A DNA stretch of 64,000 bases from Anderseniella sp963759095 (GCA_963759095.1 CAVWYF010000036.1:124001-188000); one strand, 5' to 3'; counted from the stretch's first letter, positions 41,884 to 50,988 are shown. Translations and numbers: made by a program. Notes: a model not told the origin generated them from the sequence alone.

Positions 41884-42870
41884 ATGAGCATTGGCGCCTG
41901 GCATTATATCAAACGGCTTGCAAAACCGCATTCACCCAACCTGAACGCCTGGTTCTTCCCACACCCTGGTCTGTGGATCGCCATGTTGGTGTTCGCACTG
42001 ATTCACCCTGTATGGTTAGCTTCCTCGAGCCTCCAGATAGACTATGAAGATACGTGGGTGGTTACACTTTTCGGCGGATGGCTGCTGTTTCTTGGGGTGC
42101 GTTATCAGGAAAAATTTTCAGTTGTCGGCGCTCTGGCGTTCACAGGTGCCTACCTTTTGCTGATTGGGCAGATCTTGCGCAGCATGACCTATCTGGGGAC
42201 CGCAGCCGGATACCCATTGATTGATACTTATCTCGGCGCATTTGACAAAGCTTTGGGTTTCGATTGGCTGGCGCATGTCGCCTGGGTCAACGCCACTCCA
42301 TGGGCAATTGTACTCTTGAGCGAGGTCTACATGTCCATTCTCAGTGCCATGATGGTTGCGCTAGGTCTGCTGGTGGTGATGCGCAGGTTCGACCGCATCC
42401 GCGAACTGCTGCTGATCAATGGCTCTCTGGGCCTGCTCGGCGTTGTGTTCTGCACGTTTCTGCCGGCAATTGGTGCATATGCCTACTATTCGCCAGCGGC
42501 CGAGCTTATAGGCAACATACCGTCCCTAGCAGGCCGCTATCACCTTGAACACTTCAATGGCCTGCGCAGTGGAGATTTGCTCTCATTCACCTATGCAGAA
42601 ACCAAAGGCATCATCACATTCCCCTCGTTCCACACAATCGTCCCGGTTCTTTTGCTCTGGTCTGTGCGCAAGACATGGGCGTTTTGGCCCGCTTTTCCGG
42701 TCTCGGCGATCATGATCCTCTCTACAATTTCCATAGGCGGACATCATCTGGCGGACATTGTTGCCAGCATCACACTGTGCGCAGTTTCAATCTGGCTCTA
42801 CGCGCAATACGTCGCCAAACCCGCATCCCGGGCTGCCCCCGCAATGCCGGTCATGGCGACAGACCAATAA
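41884..42870 (+). CDS. PAP2-like membrane phosphatase-family protein
   Basis: 328 residues from ATG 41884. About eight hydrophobic segments. Conserved PAP2 motifs near the C-terminus: TFPSFHT (about 247-253) and GGHHLADIVA (about 287-296), which would hold the catalytic His-Asp pair, as in the PAP2_3 / inositolphosphotransferase-like branch. Such proteins dephosphorylate or transfer lipid phosphates at the membrane surface. Confidence 0.85.
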   Translation: MSIGAWHYIKRLAKPHSPNLNAWFFPHPGLWIAMLVFALIHPVWLASSSLQIDYEDTWVVTLFGGWLLFLGVRYQEKFSVVGALAFTGAYLLLIGQILRSMTYLGTAAGYPLIDTYLGAFDKALGFDWLAHVAWVNATPWAIVLLSEVYMSILSAMMVALGLLVVMRRFDRIRELLLINGSLGLLGVVFCTFLPAIGAYAYYSPAAELIGNIPSLAGRYHLEHFNGLRSGDLLSFTYAETKGIITFPSFHTIVPVLLLWSVRKTWAFWPAFPVSAIMILSTISIGGHHLADIVASITLCAVSIWLYAQYVAKPASRAAPAMPVMATDQ

Positions 42871-43058
42871 AACCGCAAGGGTTTTGAACTACCGGTCTTT
42901 GCCTCTTTTGTTGCTTGTGCGGCAGCCCCCGATTGCTGCCCGGGCATCGCATCAACCCGCATAGTGACCTCAGGTTGAATTGCGTTGACGTCTGCTGCAC
43001 GCTAGGCATCCTCAACAACAATAGAAACCTTCAGCCCCCCGCAGGACGTACACGACCC

Positions 43059-44687
43059 ATGACCAGCCCATATGAAACCGGCCTAGCCAAAACCGAAGCC
43101 AACTATCAGCCCCTGACCCCGACCAGTTTTCTGGCCCGCTCGGCCAGGGTATACCCGGATCATCCTGCAATTGTTCATGGCAATCAGCGCTTCACCTACA
43201 CCCAGTTTTATGCACGCTCCCGCAAGCTGGCCTCTGCATTGACCGCCAGGGGAATCACCAAAGGCGACACGGTTTCAGTCATGCTGGCCAACACCCCACC
43301 GATGCTGGAAGCCCACTACGGTGTGCCCATGACCGGCGGTGTTTTGAACACTATGAACACCCGGCTGGATGCCGGGATCATTGCGTTCACGCTGTCGCAC
43401 GCTGAAACCAAAGTGCTGATCGTGGACCGTGAATTCTCGCCTCTGATCGCCGAAGCGCTCACCATGATGGATGGCGAGAGGCCATTCGTCATCGACTATG
43501 ACGACCCTGAATTCGCTCAGTCAGGCCCGATGATCGGAGACATCGAGTACGAGGCTTTCATCGCCGACGGTGATGAAACCTATGATTGGAAAGTGCCCGA
43601 TGATGAGTGGGATGCCATCTCCCTCAACTACACATCCGGCACCACCGGCAACCCCAAGGGCGTGGTCTACCATCATCGTGGCGCGTACCTGCTGGGCCAG
43701 GGAAATGCCATCACCGCCTCCATGGCCAAGCACCCTGTCTACCTGTGGACGCTGCCCATGTTCCACTGCAACGGCTGGTGCTTCCCGTGGACCATGTCCC
43801 TCATCGGCGGCACTCACATATGCCTGCGCCAGGTTCGCGCCAAGGCAATCTGGGACGCGCTCGCCGACCATCGCGTCACTCATCTGTGCGGTGCCCCGAT
43901 CGTCATGTCGACCATTCTCGGTGCACCGGAAGAGGACAAGCGCGACCTCGATCACGTAGTTGAATTCTTCACCGCAGCAGCGCCGCCGCCCGAAGCAACT
44001 CTTGCTGCGATGGCCGACGCCGGCTTCAATGTGACCCACCTGTACGGGCTCACGGAAAGCTACGGACCGGCAGTCGTCAACGACTGGTCAGCGGCCTGGG
44101 ATGACCTGCCCGCAGCAGAGCGTGCAGCCAAGAAAGCCCGCCAGGGTGTGCCCTATGCAGCGCTCGATGATCTCACTGTCATGGACCCTGAAACCATGGT
44201 CCGTGTGCCGGCTGACGGCAAGACCCTGGGCGAGGTCATGATGCGCGGCAACGTGGTCATGAAGGGCTACCTGAAAAACCAAACCGCCTCCGATGAAGCC
44301 TTTCGCGGCGGCTGGTTCCATACCGGTGACCTCGGTGTCTTGCACGCGGACGGATACATACAACTCAAGGACAGGTCGAAGGATATCATCATCTCCGGCG
44401 GTGAGAACATCTCGTCGATCGAGGTCGAGGATACACTCTACAAACACCCGGCCATTGCCGCTTGTGCCGTTGTTGCAAAAGCTGATGACAGGTGGGGCGA
44501 GACACCGTGCGCGTTCATCGAATTAAAGCCTGGTCAGTCCGTCACCAGCGAAGACATCATCGAGTTCTGCCGGCAGCACATGGCCCGGTTCAAGGTCCCT
44601 CGCCATGTCGTCTTCAGCGAACTGCCGAAGACCTCCACCGGCAAGATTCAAAAGTTCAAGCTGCGCGACATGGCCAACGATGCCTAA
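43059..44687 (+). CDS. AMP-forming acyl-CoA synthetase
   Basis: 542 residues from ATG 43059. ANL superfamily: YTSGTTGNPKGVV (P-loop), LYGLTESYGP, FHTGDLGVLHADGYIQLKDRSKD and the C-terminal STGKIQK lysine. Length and the MFHCNGWCFPW segment place it with medium-chain/aryl or methylthiopropanoate-type ligases (DmdB-like). It activates a carboxylic acid to its CoA thioester; the acid cannot be named from sequence. Confidence 0.9.
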   Translation: MTSPYETGLAKTEANYQPLTPTSFLARSARVYPDHPAIVHGNQRFTYTQFYARSRKLASALTARGITKGDTVSVMLANTPPMLEAHYGVPMTGGVLNTMNTRLDAGIIAFTLSHAETKVLIVDREFSPLIAEALTMMDGERPFVIDYDDPEFAQSGPMIGDIEYEAFIADGDETYDWKVPDDEWDAISLNYTSGTTGNPKGVVYHHRGAYLLGQGNAITASMAKHPVYLWTLPMFHCNGWCFPWTMSLIGGTHICLRQVRAKAIWDALADHRVTHLCGAPIVMSTILGAPEEDKRDLDHVVEFFTAAAPPPEATLAAMADAGFNVTHLYGLTESYGPAVVNDWSAAWDDLPAAERAAKKARQGVPYAALDDLTVMDPETMVRVPADGKTLGEVMMRGNVVMKGYLKNQTASDEAFRGGWFHTGDLGVLHADGYIQLKDRSKDIIISGGENISSIEVEDTLYKHPAIAACAVVAKADDRWGETPCAFIELKPGQSVTSEDIIEFCRQHMARFKVPRHVVFSELPKTSTGKIQKFKLRDMANDA

Positions 44688-44817
44688 TGTGGCAGCCGTT
44701 GATTTTGAGAATTGGCAGGTGACTATAAATCATGTGCCGAGCGTGTTAATATAAGCTGTATAATGGTATTTATGGAGTATCAACAGGACTATGGGTTCCA
44801 ATTCGGGTTCCACCTGT

Positions 44818-45999
44818 TCAGAGGTCCGATTGGGTACCGGCTATCTGCCTCACCTGCTCTGCCCAGCCGTTGAGCAGGTTACGCTTTTCGTCCATCTCCG
44901 CGGCCAGCTGGTAGATACCCCGCACGCCGCCGGCAGTACCCGAGCGCACGTTCAGCACCCGGTCCAGCAATTCAGGCGCTGCCCCCAACCGCACCATGCC
45001 GACAGCCGCGGTCCGGCGCAGGTCACGAAGCTGCCAGCCCTCCACGCCGGACAGCTTGCGGGATTTGGCGACAGCATTTGAGTACCCGGTCACCGGTGTG
45101 GAAGCGCGCGGGCCTGCCGGAAACACCAGGCCACTTTTCGAACGCGGCAGCGCCGCCAGAAGCTCCAGTGCAAAATCAGACAACGGCAACTCATGCGTGT
45201 GGCCGCCATGACTGCGCGCGCCTGGCGGAGACCACACACGCGATTGAAACTGAATGTCTTCAAGGCGCATCGACGCGATGTCGCTTCGGCTCTGCCCGGT
45301 GAGTAACAGCAACTTGAACAGAGCCCCGAACGGCCAGCCTTGTTGCGTCCAGGCCGACCACAGTTTTGCGATCTCGTTGTCGTTCAGAAATCGCTCCCGC
45401 GCAGTCTCGCGGTGCGGCGCGGACACACCTCTTCCAGGGTTGCCGTCGACAAGGTCGACTTCACATCCCCAGGCAAACATTTTCCGGATCAGTGCCAGCA
45501 GCCGGTTGGCCGCGTAAGGGTGACCACGCGCCGCGACGCTTTCCACAATCTCGATGACATCGCGACGCGCGATGCCGGCAGCACTTCGCCGTCCCCACGC
45601 CGGAATGATCTCGCGGCGGATCATGCCTTCATCAGCCTGCCAGCTTTTCTTGTTCCGTCGGGCATGGCGCTCGAGGTAACTCTTCGCCAGGTGGTCAACC
45701 GTCACCGCGCCACCGGTAACCGCTGTACGTTGCCGTGACGGGTCGTGGCCCTCACCGACCTGCTTGAGGGCTTGTGCTGCTGCATCGCGCGCCAGCTTCA
45801 ACGGCAGCGCCGGCCAGTCGCCGAGCGACAGCCGCTTACGCTTGCCGTCGGTGCGGTACATGATCTGCCAGCTCCGGTGACCGGTGCTGGTCACCCGCAA
45901 GCCAAAGCCCGGCTGGGCCTTGTCCCAGTAGTCCACACGGTCTTTCTTCGGAGGTTCGATCCTCGCAACTCCTGCTTCTGTAATCTTGATGACTGGCAA
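44818..45999 (-). CDS. P4-type tyrosine recombinase (integrase-like) with degenerate active site
   Basis: 393 residues from TTG 45999 (AGGTG upstream). N-terminal DUF4102 arm-binding domain (about 1-90, GLRVTSTGHRSWQIMYR), core-binding domain (100-195) and catalytic domain (200-385). Expected residues are mostly lost. The first Arg, normally TGxR, is Ser237 (TGQSRS). Box II His is Arg325 (RDLRR). The LNH His is Val351 (LNVRSG). Arg328 and Tyr363 (GIYQ) remain. Full length with no stop suggests it is maintained, perhaps as a DNA-binding protein rather than an active integrase. No tRNA or clear att repeat lies at its ends. Confidence 0.88.
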   Translation of the reverse strand: MPVIKITEAGVARIEPPKKDRVDYWDKAQPGFGLRVTSTGHRSWQIMYRTDGKRKRLSLGDWPALPLKLARDAAAQALKQVGEGHDPSRQRTAVTGGAVTVDHLAKSYLERHARRNKKSWQADEGMIRREIIPAWGRRSAAGIARRDVIEIVESVAARGHPYAANRLLALIRKMFAWGCEVDLVDGNPGRGVSAPHRETARERFLNDNEIAKLWSAWTQQGWPFGALFKLLLLTGQSRSDIASMRLEDIQFQSRVWSPPGARSHGGHTHELPLSDFALELLAALPRSKSGLVFPAGPRASTPVTGYSNAVAKSRKLSGVEGWQLRDLRRTAAVGMVRLGAAPELLDRVLNVRSGTAGGVRGIYQLAAEMDEKRNLLNGWAEQVRQIAGTQSDL

Positions 46000-46639
46000 C
46001 TGCTCACACCTGACTGACTATTCGAACGCCGTCCCACGCCGCATATTATAGATGCGTTCGCGCAAGTCGTGGCCCGCCGGATCAATGGCGTGCCGGTTGT
46101 GCAAACTCACAACTCACTGTCGGTTGTTGAGCGACATCACGCCCCTGCCTTAACGCATGACTTTTGCATTCAGCATAGATGTCAATTCGAATACCGTCCG
46201 CTCACATTGTCTGCCGGATTGGTTTCCAAAAGGTTCAGACGACCGTTGGGCTGTTACCCGCACTGCCTGGCAATCCCGACAACAGGCGCAGCAAGAAGCT
46301 GTCAGCGCGAGAGCTGCGACGGAGTAACGGCTCATAGGGCGCGATGGTGAACCATTACCGTCCTTGCCATCCCGCCTGCCCGGTATCTCGCCCGGGCTCA
46401 ATTCGGCTCCCGCAGGCAGATATTGGTAACGACGCCGTGACGCGCGTTCACATCACGCGTGATCAGCCATGTGCATTTTATCACACGCGGGCAGTTAAGT
46501 GGCTTTCGCCAATCAGTAATTTTGTTGACTGACCCGTGTAGCGACTTGATTGGATTTTGCTCTCAAACGGCCTCATCTTTTGTTCAACGAAACGGAGCCA
46601 CACGAGTTCGGCTTCCACACAACAACAAGGATAAGAACA
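46000..46639. other. Gene-poor stretch beside the integrase
   Basis: 640 bp with no convincing gene. An 83-codon minus-strand frame (46150-46401) has a Cys-rich lipoprotein-like start but no ribosome-binding site. Base composition and codon pattern look non-coding or decayed. It may be the remnant of an inserted element. Confidence 0.5.
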
Positions 46640-46864
46640 ATGAAAAATATTGCTGTCGCACTTGCCGCTTTGACCATCTATGCCGCTCCGGCTCTGGCAG
46701 ACACCATTCACACAGACGGTCCCGGCAAATCTGTCACTGTCGCTGCCAATGTGGACGCAAAGCAGGATTTCGGCGCAACAATCAAGCCTGTTCGCAGCAA
46801 CACCAGGAAGAAGACCAACTTCGGTAGCGGTCATGTATTTCAGCCGCACGAACTTCGCCGCTAA
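46640..46864 (+). CDS. Small secreted protein of unknown function
   Basis: 74 residues from ATG 46640 with AAGGA upstream. A clear signal peptide (MKNIAVALAALTIYAAPALA, cleavage before DTIHTDG) precedes a 54-residue basic mature chain (SVTVAANVDAKQDFG, then RSNTRKKTNFGSGH). No known domain. A bidirectional terminator follows at 46942. Confidence 0.65.
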   Translation: MKNIAVALAALTIYAAPALADTIHTDGPGKSVTVAANVDAKQDFGATIKPVRSNTRKKTNFGSGHVFQPHELRR

Positions 46865-46941
46865 CAGGCAATAACCCCAACTACGTCCTCGTCACCCTTA
46901 ACCGTCCCCCCCTCAACGCCAAGGTGACCTGGACAAGATAA

Positions 46942-46974
46942 ACGGCTCCGGATTCCCCTTCCGGAGCCGTTTTT
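46942..46974 (+). terminator. Rho-independent terminator (works on either strand)
   Basis: ACGGCTCCGGA (46942-46952), 7-nt loop, TCCGGAGCCGT (46960-46970), then TTTT. A perfect 11-bp stem. Confidence 0.92.
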
Positions 46975-47007
46975 CGTGACTTGGCCCAATGTGCCCGCCA
47001 CCGCATA

Positions 47008-47046
47008 CAAAAAGGGCCCGCTGCGATTTCTCGCGCGGACCCTTCG
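47008..47046 (-). terminator. Minus-strand terminator of the small unit
   Basis: On the minus strand AAGGGTCCGC, a loop of about 13 nt, GCGGGCCCTT, then TTTTG (one mismatch in a 10-bp stem). It lies about 65 nt beyond the stop of the 25-codon ORF. Confidence 0.75.
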
Positions 47047-47110
47047 TGAGACATGCCGTCTAGGGCAAATCCGGGAAAACCGGTAATGTACCGGCCCCCA
47101 ACACAAACCA

Positions 47111-47188
47111 TCAGACCTTGGAGGTTGCTCCAATGCGAGATGCCTGTGTCCAGATTACCCCAACAACAGTTCTGATCTCACTCGACAT
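47111..47188 (-). CDS. 25-residue ORF with near-perfect Shine-Dalgarno (possible leader or dual-function RNA)
   Basis: ATG 47188 is preceded by AAAGGAGGTGGTCCT, almost the full complement of the 16S rRNA 3' end. The peptide is MSSEIRTVVGVIWTQASRIG followed by ATSKV. Near its end the mRNA reads ACCTCC, which can pair with the GGAGGT of the ribosome-binding site and so hide it. Two hairpins and a terminator follow. I do not recognise the peptide, and no biosynthetic gene lies downstream to make it a classical attenuator. Confidence 0.5.
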   Translation of the reverse strand: MSSEIRTVVGVIWTQASRIGATSKV

Positions 47189-47269
47189 AGGACCACCTCC
47201 TTTCAATTGTTAATAACAAGACAGAGCGTATCAGGTGTACGCAGACCGTCAATCGCCAAATCGCTCACG

Positions 47270-48340
47270 TCACGCATCATTAAATCGGCTGGGCCGGAAA
47301 GGCTTCAGCATGCCAACGTCGGCACCTGTTGCAACCTCGTGGGCCACAAGCTCACCCACCAGCGGGCCCAACGTAACGCCTGAGTGCATGACAGCGACAT
47401 AGACATCATTGTTCAACCTGCCGACGGCCGGATAGCTGTCCAGCGGCATTGGCCGCACGCCGTGCCGGATTTTCTCGATCTTCAGCCCTGCCGCGGCGTT
47501 TGGCAGGCGCTGTTTCATCCGCTCAAGCATGCGGTGCGCCACATCTTCCACCGCGTCATCTCCCAGTGCTCCTGAAAACAGGTTGCCGCAGATCGCCCGG
47601 CCATCCGGCAATTGCTTGAAATGCACATCTGGTGACCAGATCGTGTGCTGCAACCGGAATGGCAGCGTACTGGTTTCAATCAATACCCCCGGTTCATTTT
47701 TCATCGGCAGTTTCTGGCCACACTTTTCAGCCAGTTCACCCGTCATGACCCCGGCTGCAATGACCACATCATCCACCTGGATACGCCCCGCCGGGCTGAT
47801 GATGACATGACCGGCCTTCTCGCCCTGCTCAATAGCTGACACTGGCACACCTGCCAGAACGACAGCCCCGGCGTCCTGGGCGGCGCGCAGCATCATCACG
47901 GTGACATTTCCTGCCTCTACGGTACCTTCGTTTTCCATCAACAGCGCTTTTGGCGGCAAATCGGCCAGTTCCGGTTCAAGCCTGCGTAACTCATCACGAA
48001 CCACCAGTTTCACCGGATGACCGAACCGGCCAAGCTCTTCAACGAGTTCATCCAGCTTGTCTTCGCGTGCCTCCCAGTTCAAGGATCCGGTCCACTGCGT
48101 CTCCAGCGCTCCGTTGAACTCCTTGTCCAGTTTGCGATGGGCCTGAATGGCCGCAATCCGCATCTCGTAATAATCGACCCGGGTTACAAAACTGGCGTTT
48201 ATCCAGCCCATTGATCGTGAAGATGCCCCGGATGCGGGCTCATGGGCTTCAAACACGGAGACCTTGCAACCGGCCAGCGCCAGTTCACGCGCAATACAGG
48301 CGCCGATAATGCCTGCTCCAATGATACCAACATGTTTCAA
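47270..48340 (-). CDS. FAD-dependent oxidoreductase (DadA / D-amino-acid dehydrogenase type)
   Basis: 356 residues. The FAD-binding GIIGAGIIGACIARELALAG is followed by the SGASSRSMGWINASF loop and, near the C-terminus, RPMPLDSYPAVGRL and MHSGVTLGP, the layout of DAO-fold enzymes. Members dehydrogenate D-amino acids, glycine or sarcosine-like amines. The substrate is unassigned. A hairpin terminator lies just upstream at 48364-48402. Confidence 0.9.
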   Translation of the reverse strand: MKHVGIIGAGIIGACIARELALAGCKVSVFEAHEPASGASSRSMGWINASFVTRVDYYEMRIAAIQAHRKLDKEFNGALETQWTGSLNWEAREDKLDELVEELGRFGHPVKLVVRDELRRLEPELADLPPKALLMENEGTVEAGNVTVMMLRAAQDAGAVVLAGVPVSAIEQGEKAGHVIISPAGRIQVDDVVIAAGVMTGELAEKCGQKLPMKNEPGVLIETSTLPFRLQHTIWSPDVHFKQLPDGRAICGNLFSGALGDDAVEDVAHRMLERMKQRLPNAAAGLKIEKIRHGVRPMPLDSYPAVGRLNNDVYVAVMHSGVTLGPLVGELVAHEVATGADVGMLKPFRPSRFNDA

Positions 48341-48363
48341 TGTGGGCCCTCCGCCAAACCATC

Positions 48364-48402
48364 AAAAAGGCCGCTCAACCTCACATGTCGAGCGACCTTT
48401 TG
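48364..48402 (-). terminator. Terminator downstream of the minus-strand DUF465 gene
   Basis: Minus strand AAAAGGTCGCTC, 12-nt loop, GAGCGGCCTTTTTG: stem with one mismatch and a T tract. It can also act on the plus strand. Confidence 0.8.
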
Positions 48403-48450
48403 TAACTCATTCCTGCCTATTCCGGCATATCAGACCAACGGTTTGCCTGT

Positions 48451-48630
48451 CTACTCCTCGCCGATCTCGCCTTCGATACGCTGCATCTCATCTTTGAGTT
48501 GCAGTTTTCGGCGTTTTATTCGTGCTATTTCCACACTGTCCATCGAAGGATGCTGCAAGGCACTGTCCAGTTGACTTTCCAACGCCTGGTGTTTTGCGCT
48601 CAACTCCGACAAATGTGACTGAAGAGACAT
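48451..48630 (-). CDS. DUF465 (YdcH-like) protein
   Basis: 59 residues from ATG 48630, preceded by AGGAGG. Helical hairpin protein (MSLQSHLSELSAKHQALESQ, then RIKRRKLQLKDEMQRIEGEI), typical of DUF465. Function is unknown. It faces away from a second DUF465 gene. Confidence 0.85.
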   Translation of the reverse strand: MSLQSHLSELSAKHQALESQLDSALQHPSMDSVEIARIKRRKLQLKDEMQRIEGEIGEE

Positions 48631-48813
48631 ATTAGACCTCCTGCAAGTTGTGAAACGGATATCCAAAGTCTGGCATGCAACAAGCGCCAAGTCGATGCGA
48701 TTTGTGGCCATTTGAGGTGAATTGTTTGTAAGCTAGTCAATGAAACCTTGCAAAAGCCGCCTAATACCCGGAAAAACACAACCAGCCACGCACACAGAAG
48801 GAAGCAGCTTTAC

Positions 48814-49023
48814 ATGAGCAATGGGCCAGGCAAGGACAGTATGATGGCCTTGTTGAACACACTGAAGCAGCACCATCGCGACCTGGATGTTGCAATTGAT
48901 TCGCTGGTAGCCACCGGGAGCGCCGATCAGCTGCAACTGCGCAGGCTGAAAAAGGAAAAACTGGCACTGAAAGACCGCATCGCCAAGATTGAGGACGATT
49001 TTCTGCCGGACATCATTGCCTGA
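48814..49023 (+). CDS. DUF465 (YdcH-like) protein, second copy
   Basis: 69 residues from ATG 48814 with AGAAGGAAG upstream; a longer frame to 48748 is rejected. ALLNTLKQHHRDLDVAIDSL and LRRLKKEKLALKDRIAKIED align with its divergent neighbour but with low identity, so the duplication is old. Confidence 0.82.
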   Translation: MSNGPGKDSMMALLNTLKQHHRDLDVAIDSLVATGSADQLQLRRLKKEKLALKDRIAKIEDDFLPDIIA

Positions 49024-49189
49024 CAAATTGGATCCTGGTTGCCTGCAAGCCGGGTTTTGTTGGTAAAATACATTGAAATACACAGAATCAGCGTTGCACT
49101 GATAAGCGTTATTCATATAATCGCGCGCTTTCCCGGATTCCGGCAGGCGCGGTCGGTCAGGTACCGGGCCAACGCGAAGGCAGTAAGAC

Positions 49190-49687
49190 ATGGCTAAATC
49201 GGGCAAAAGTGACGTTGCCATCATCATGGGAAGCCAGTCCGACTGGCCGATCATGACAAATACAGCCGATACGCTTGCAGCGCTTGGCATTTCCCATGAA
49301 GCACGCATTGTATCAGCACACCGCACGCCTGACCGACTGTACGAGTTTGCCAGAAATGCCCGTGACGAAGGCTTCAAGGTCATTATTGCCGGCGCCGGAG
49401 GTGCTGCACACCTGCCCGGCATGACGGCCAGTCTTACCCCGCTGCCGGTTTTTGGAGTACCCATTGAAAGCAAGGCGCTTCACGGTATTGACTCGCTACA
49501 CTCAATTGTCCAGATGCCAGCCGGCATTCCCGTCGGAACATTGGCAATCGGCAAGCCAGGCGCAGTAAACGCTGCACTTCTTGCAGCTGCCGTGCTGGCC
49601 TTGAGTGACTCTAATGTGGCAGAAAAGCTGGATTCCTGGCGTGCTGCGCAAACGGATGCAGTGGCGTCTGTCCCGGATTCAGGCTAG
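49190..49687 (+). CDS. purE: N5-carboxyaminoimidazole ribonucleotide mutase
   Basis: 165 residues. GSQSDWPIM (substrate loop), the catalytic RIVSAHRTPDRL histidine, GAGGAAHLPGM and PVFGVPIESKALHGIDSL are all conserved. It converts N5-CAIR to CAIR in purine synthesis. purK follows after 6 nt. Confidence 0.97.
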   Translation: MAKSGKSDVAIIMGSQSDWPIMTNTADTLAALGISHEARIVSAHRTPDRLYEFARNARDEGFKVIIAGAGGAAHLPGMTASLTPLPVFGVPIESKALHGIDSLHSIVQMPAGIPVGTLAIGKPGAVNAALLAAAVLALSDSNVAEKLDSWRAAQTDAVASVPDSG

Positions 49688-49693
49688 CGGATC

Positions 49694-50782
49694 ATGAGTA
49701 TCGACTCGCTTCCACGCGGCAGTATTGTTGGCATACTGGGCGGCGGCCAGCTTGGCCGAATGCTGGCCATGGCGGCGGCCCGGCTCGGCTTCAAGACCCA
49801 CGTTTACTCGCCTGCGGGCGACAACCCCGCCTTCGCTGTCTGCCATCAACACACCCAGGCCGATTTCAACGATGAGGCAGCCCTGAAGGCATTTGCCGAG
49901 ACCTGTGATGTGGTCACTTATGAGTGGGAAAACGTGCCCGTCGACGTCTGTGACCTGATTGAGACAGCTTGCCCGGTCCGCCCCGGCGCAGATGTGTTAC
50001 GGATTTCGCAGGACCGGATCGCGGAAAAAACCTTTATCTCCGGCCTTGGCATTCCGGTCCCGGATTTTCATCCGGCGGGAACTTTGGCAGAGCTTGAAGA
50101 AGCCGTCGCGCAGATTGGCCGCCCCTGCGTCCTGAAAACCCGGCGCTTCGGATACGACGGCAAGGGACAGGCCCGCATAAAGGACGACACAAGCCTCGCG
50201 GACGCCTGGGCGGCAATTGACGGGCAAGCCGCCATTGTGGAAGCCTTTGTGCCGTTTGACCGGGAAGTTTCGGTCATTGCAGCGCGCGGACTGGACGGCA
50301 CCATCGCCTCGTTCGATATTCCACAGAATCTTCATGAAAACGGCATCCTGCGCTCGTCGACCATACCGGCACAACTCAAAGCCCGCAGCGCTGCCCAGGC
50401 GCGTGAAATTACCGCTACATTGTTGGAATCACTGAGTTATGTCGGGGTTATGGCAGTTGAACTGTTTGTGTCCTCCAAAGGCGTCACAGAAACCCTGATG
50501 GTAAACGAGATTGCGCCGCGGGTTCACAATTCCGGCCACTGGACCGAAGCGGCCTGCCATGTCTCCCAGTTTGAACAGCATATTCGCGCTGTTGCCGGGT
50601 GGCCGCTTGGTGACACCAGGCGCAATTCAGACTGCGTCATGGAAAACCTTCTTGGAGATGAGATCTTCACCTGTCCGGATCTTGCCGCGCTGCCCGGCGC
50701 GGTGGTCCATGATTATGGCAAGGTCACCAGCCGTGCCGGGCGCAAAATGGGCCATGTTACCCGCCTGATTCTACGTAAATAG
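49694..50782 (+). CDS. purK: N5-carboxyaminoimidazole ribonucleotide synthase
   Basis: 362 residues, ATP-grasp fold: GILGGGQLGRMLAMAAARLG at the N-terminus, KTRRFGYDGKGQ glycine-rich loop, NEIAPRVHNSGHWTEAAC metal-binding segment. It makes N5-CAIR from AIR, bicarbonate and ATP, the substrate of PurE encoded 6 nt upstream. Confidence 0.97.
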   Translation: MSIDSLPRGSIVGILGGGQLGRMLAMAAARLGFKTHVYSPAGDNPAFAVCHQHTQADFNDEAALKAFAETCDVVTYEWENVPVDVCDLIETACPVRPGADVLRISQDRIAEKTFISGLGIPVPDFHPAGTLAELEEAVAQIGRPCVLKTRRFGYDGKGQARIKDDTSLADAWAAIDGQAAIVEAFVPFDREVSVIAARGLDGTIASFDIPQNLHENGILRSSTIPAQLKARSAAQAREITATLLESLSYVGVMAVELFVSSKGVTETLMVNEIAPRVHNSGHWTEAACHVSQFEQHIRAVAGWPLGDTRRNSDCVMENLLGDEIFTCPDLAALPGAVVHDYGKVTSRAGRKMGHVTRLILRK

Positions 50783-50988
50783 CGCTGTTTTGCCGGTCAC
50801 CACATGTGTTTTGCTCTCGACAGAAGCTTCCGGTTCTGGTACTCACACCCTCAATCGGGTCAGGCTTTCGCTTGACCTGCTGTTATGTCTTGTTTCCGGT
50901 TTCGGTCATTTTTCATGTTTGAAGCCGTTTTGCATAGTTGACAGCATCTGATCTGAACAGTTTTAACGCCAACACGGGGTAATTGCCT

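Larger units (their letters stand above)
46865..47269. other. Intergenic region with convergent terminators and a small minus-strand unit
   Basis: 405 bp between the small secreted protein gene and the DadA-type oxidoreductase gene. It carries the terminator at 46942-46974, the minus-strand terminator hairpin at 47008-47046, a CCGGTA-TACCGG hairpin near 47075-47095, and the 25-codon ORF at 47111-47188. Confidence 0.7.

Noticed and set aside
44760..44820. Possible tRNA 3' end or attachment site next to the integrase (GGGTTCCA repeated twice)
   Set aside because: No acceptor stem, anticodon arm or matching copy at the other side of the integrase could be found.
46150..46401. Cys-rich lipoprotein-like minus-strand frame
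   Set aside because: No Shine-Dalgarno, an odd composition and no homology I can recognise; probably non-coding.
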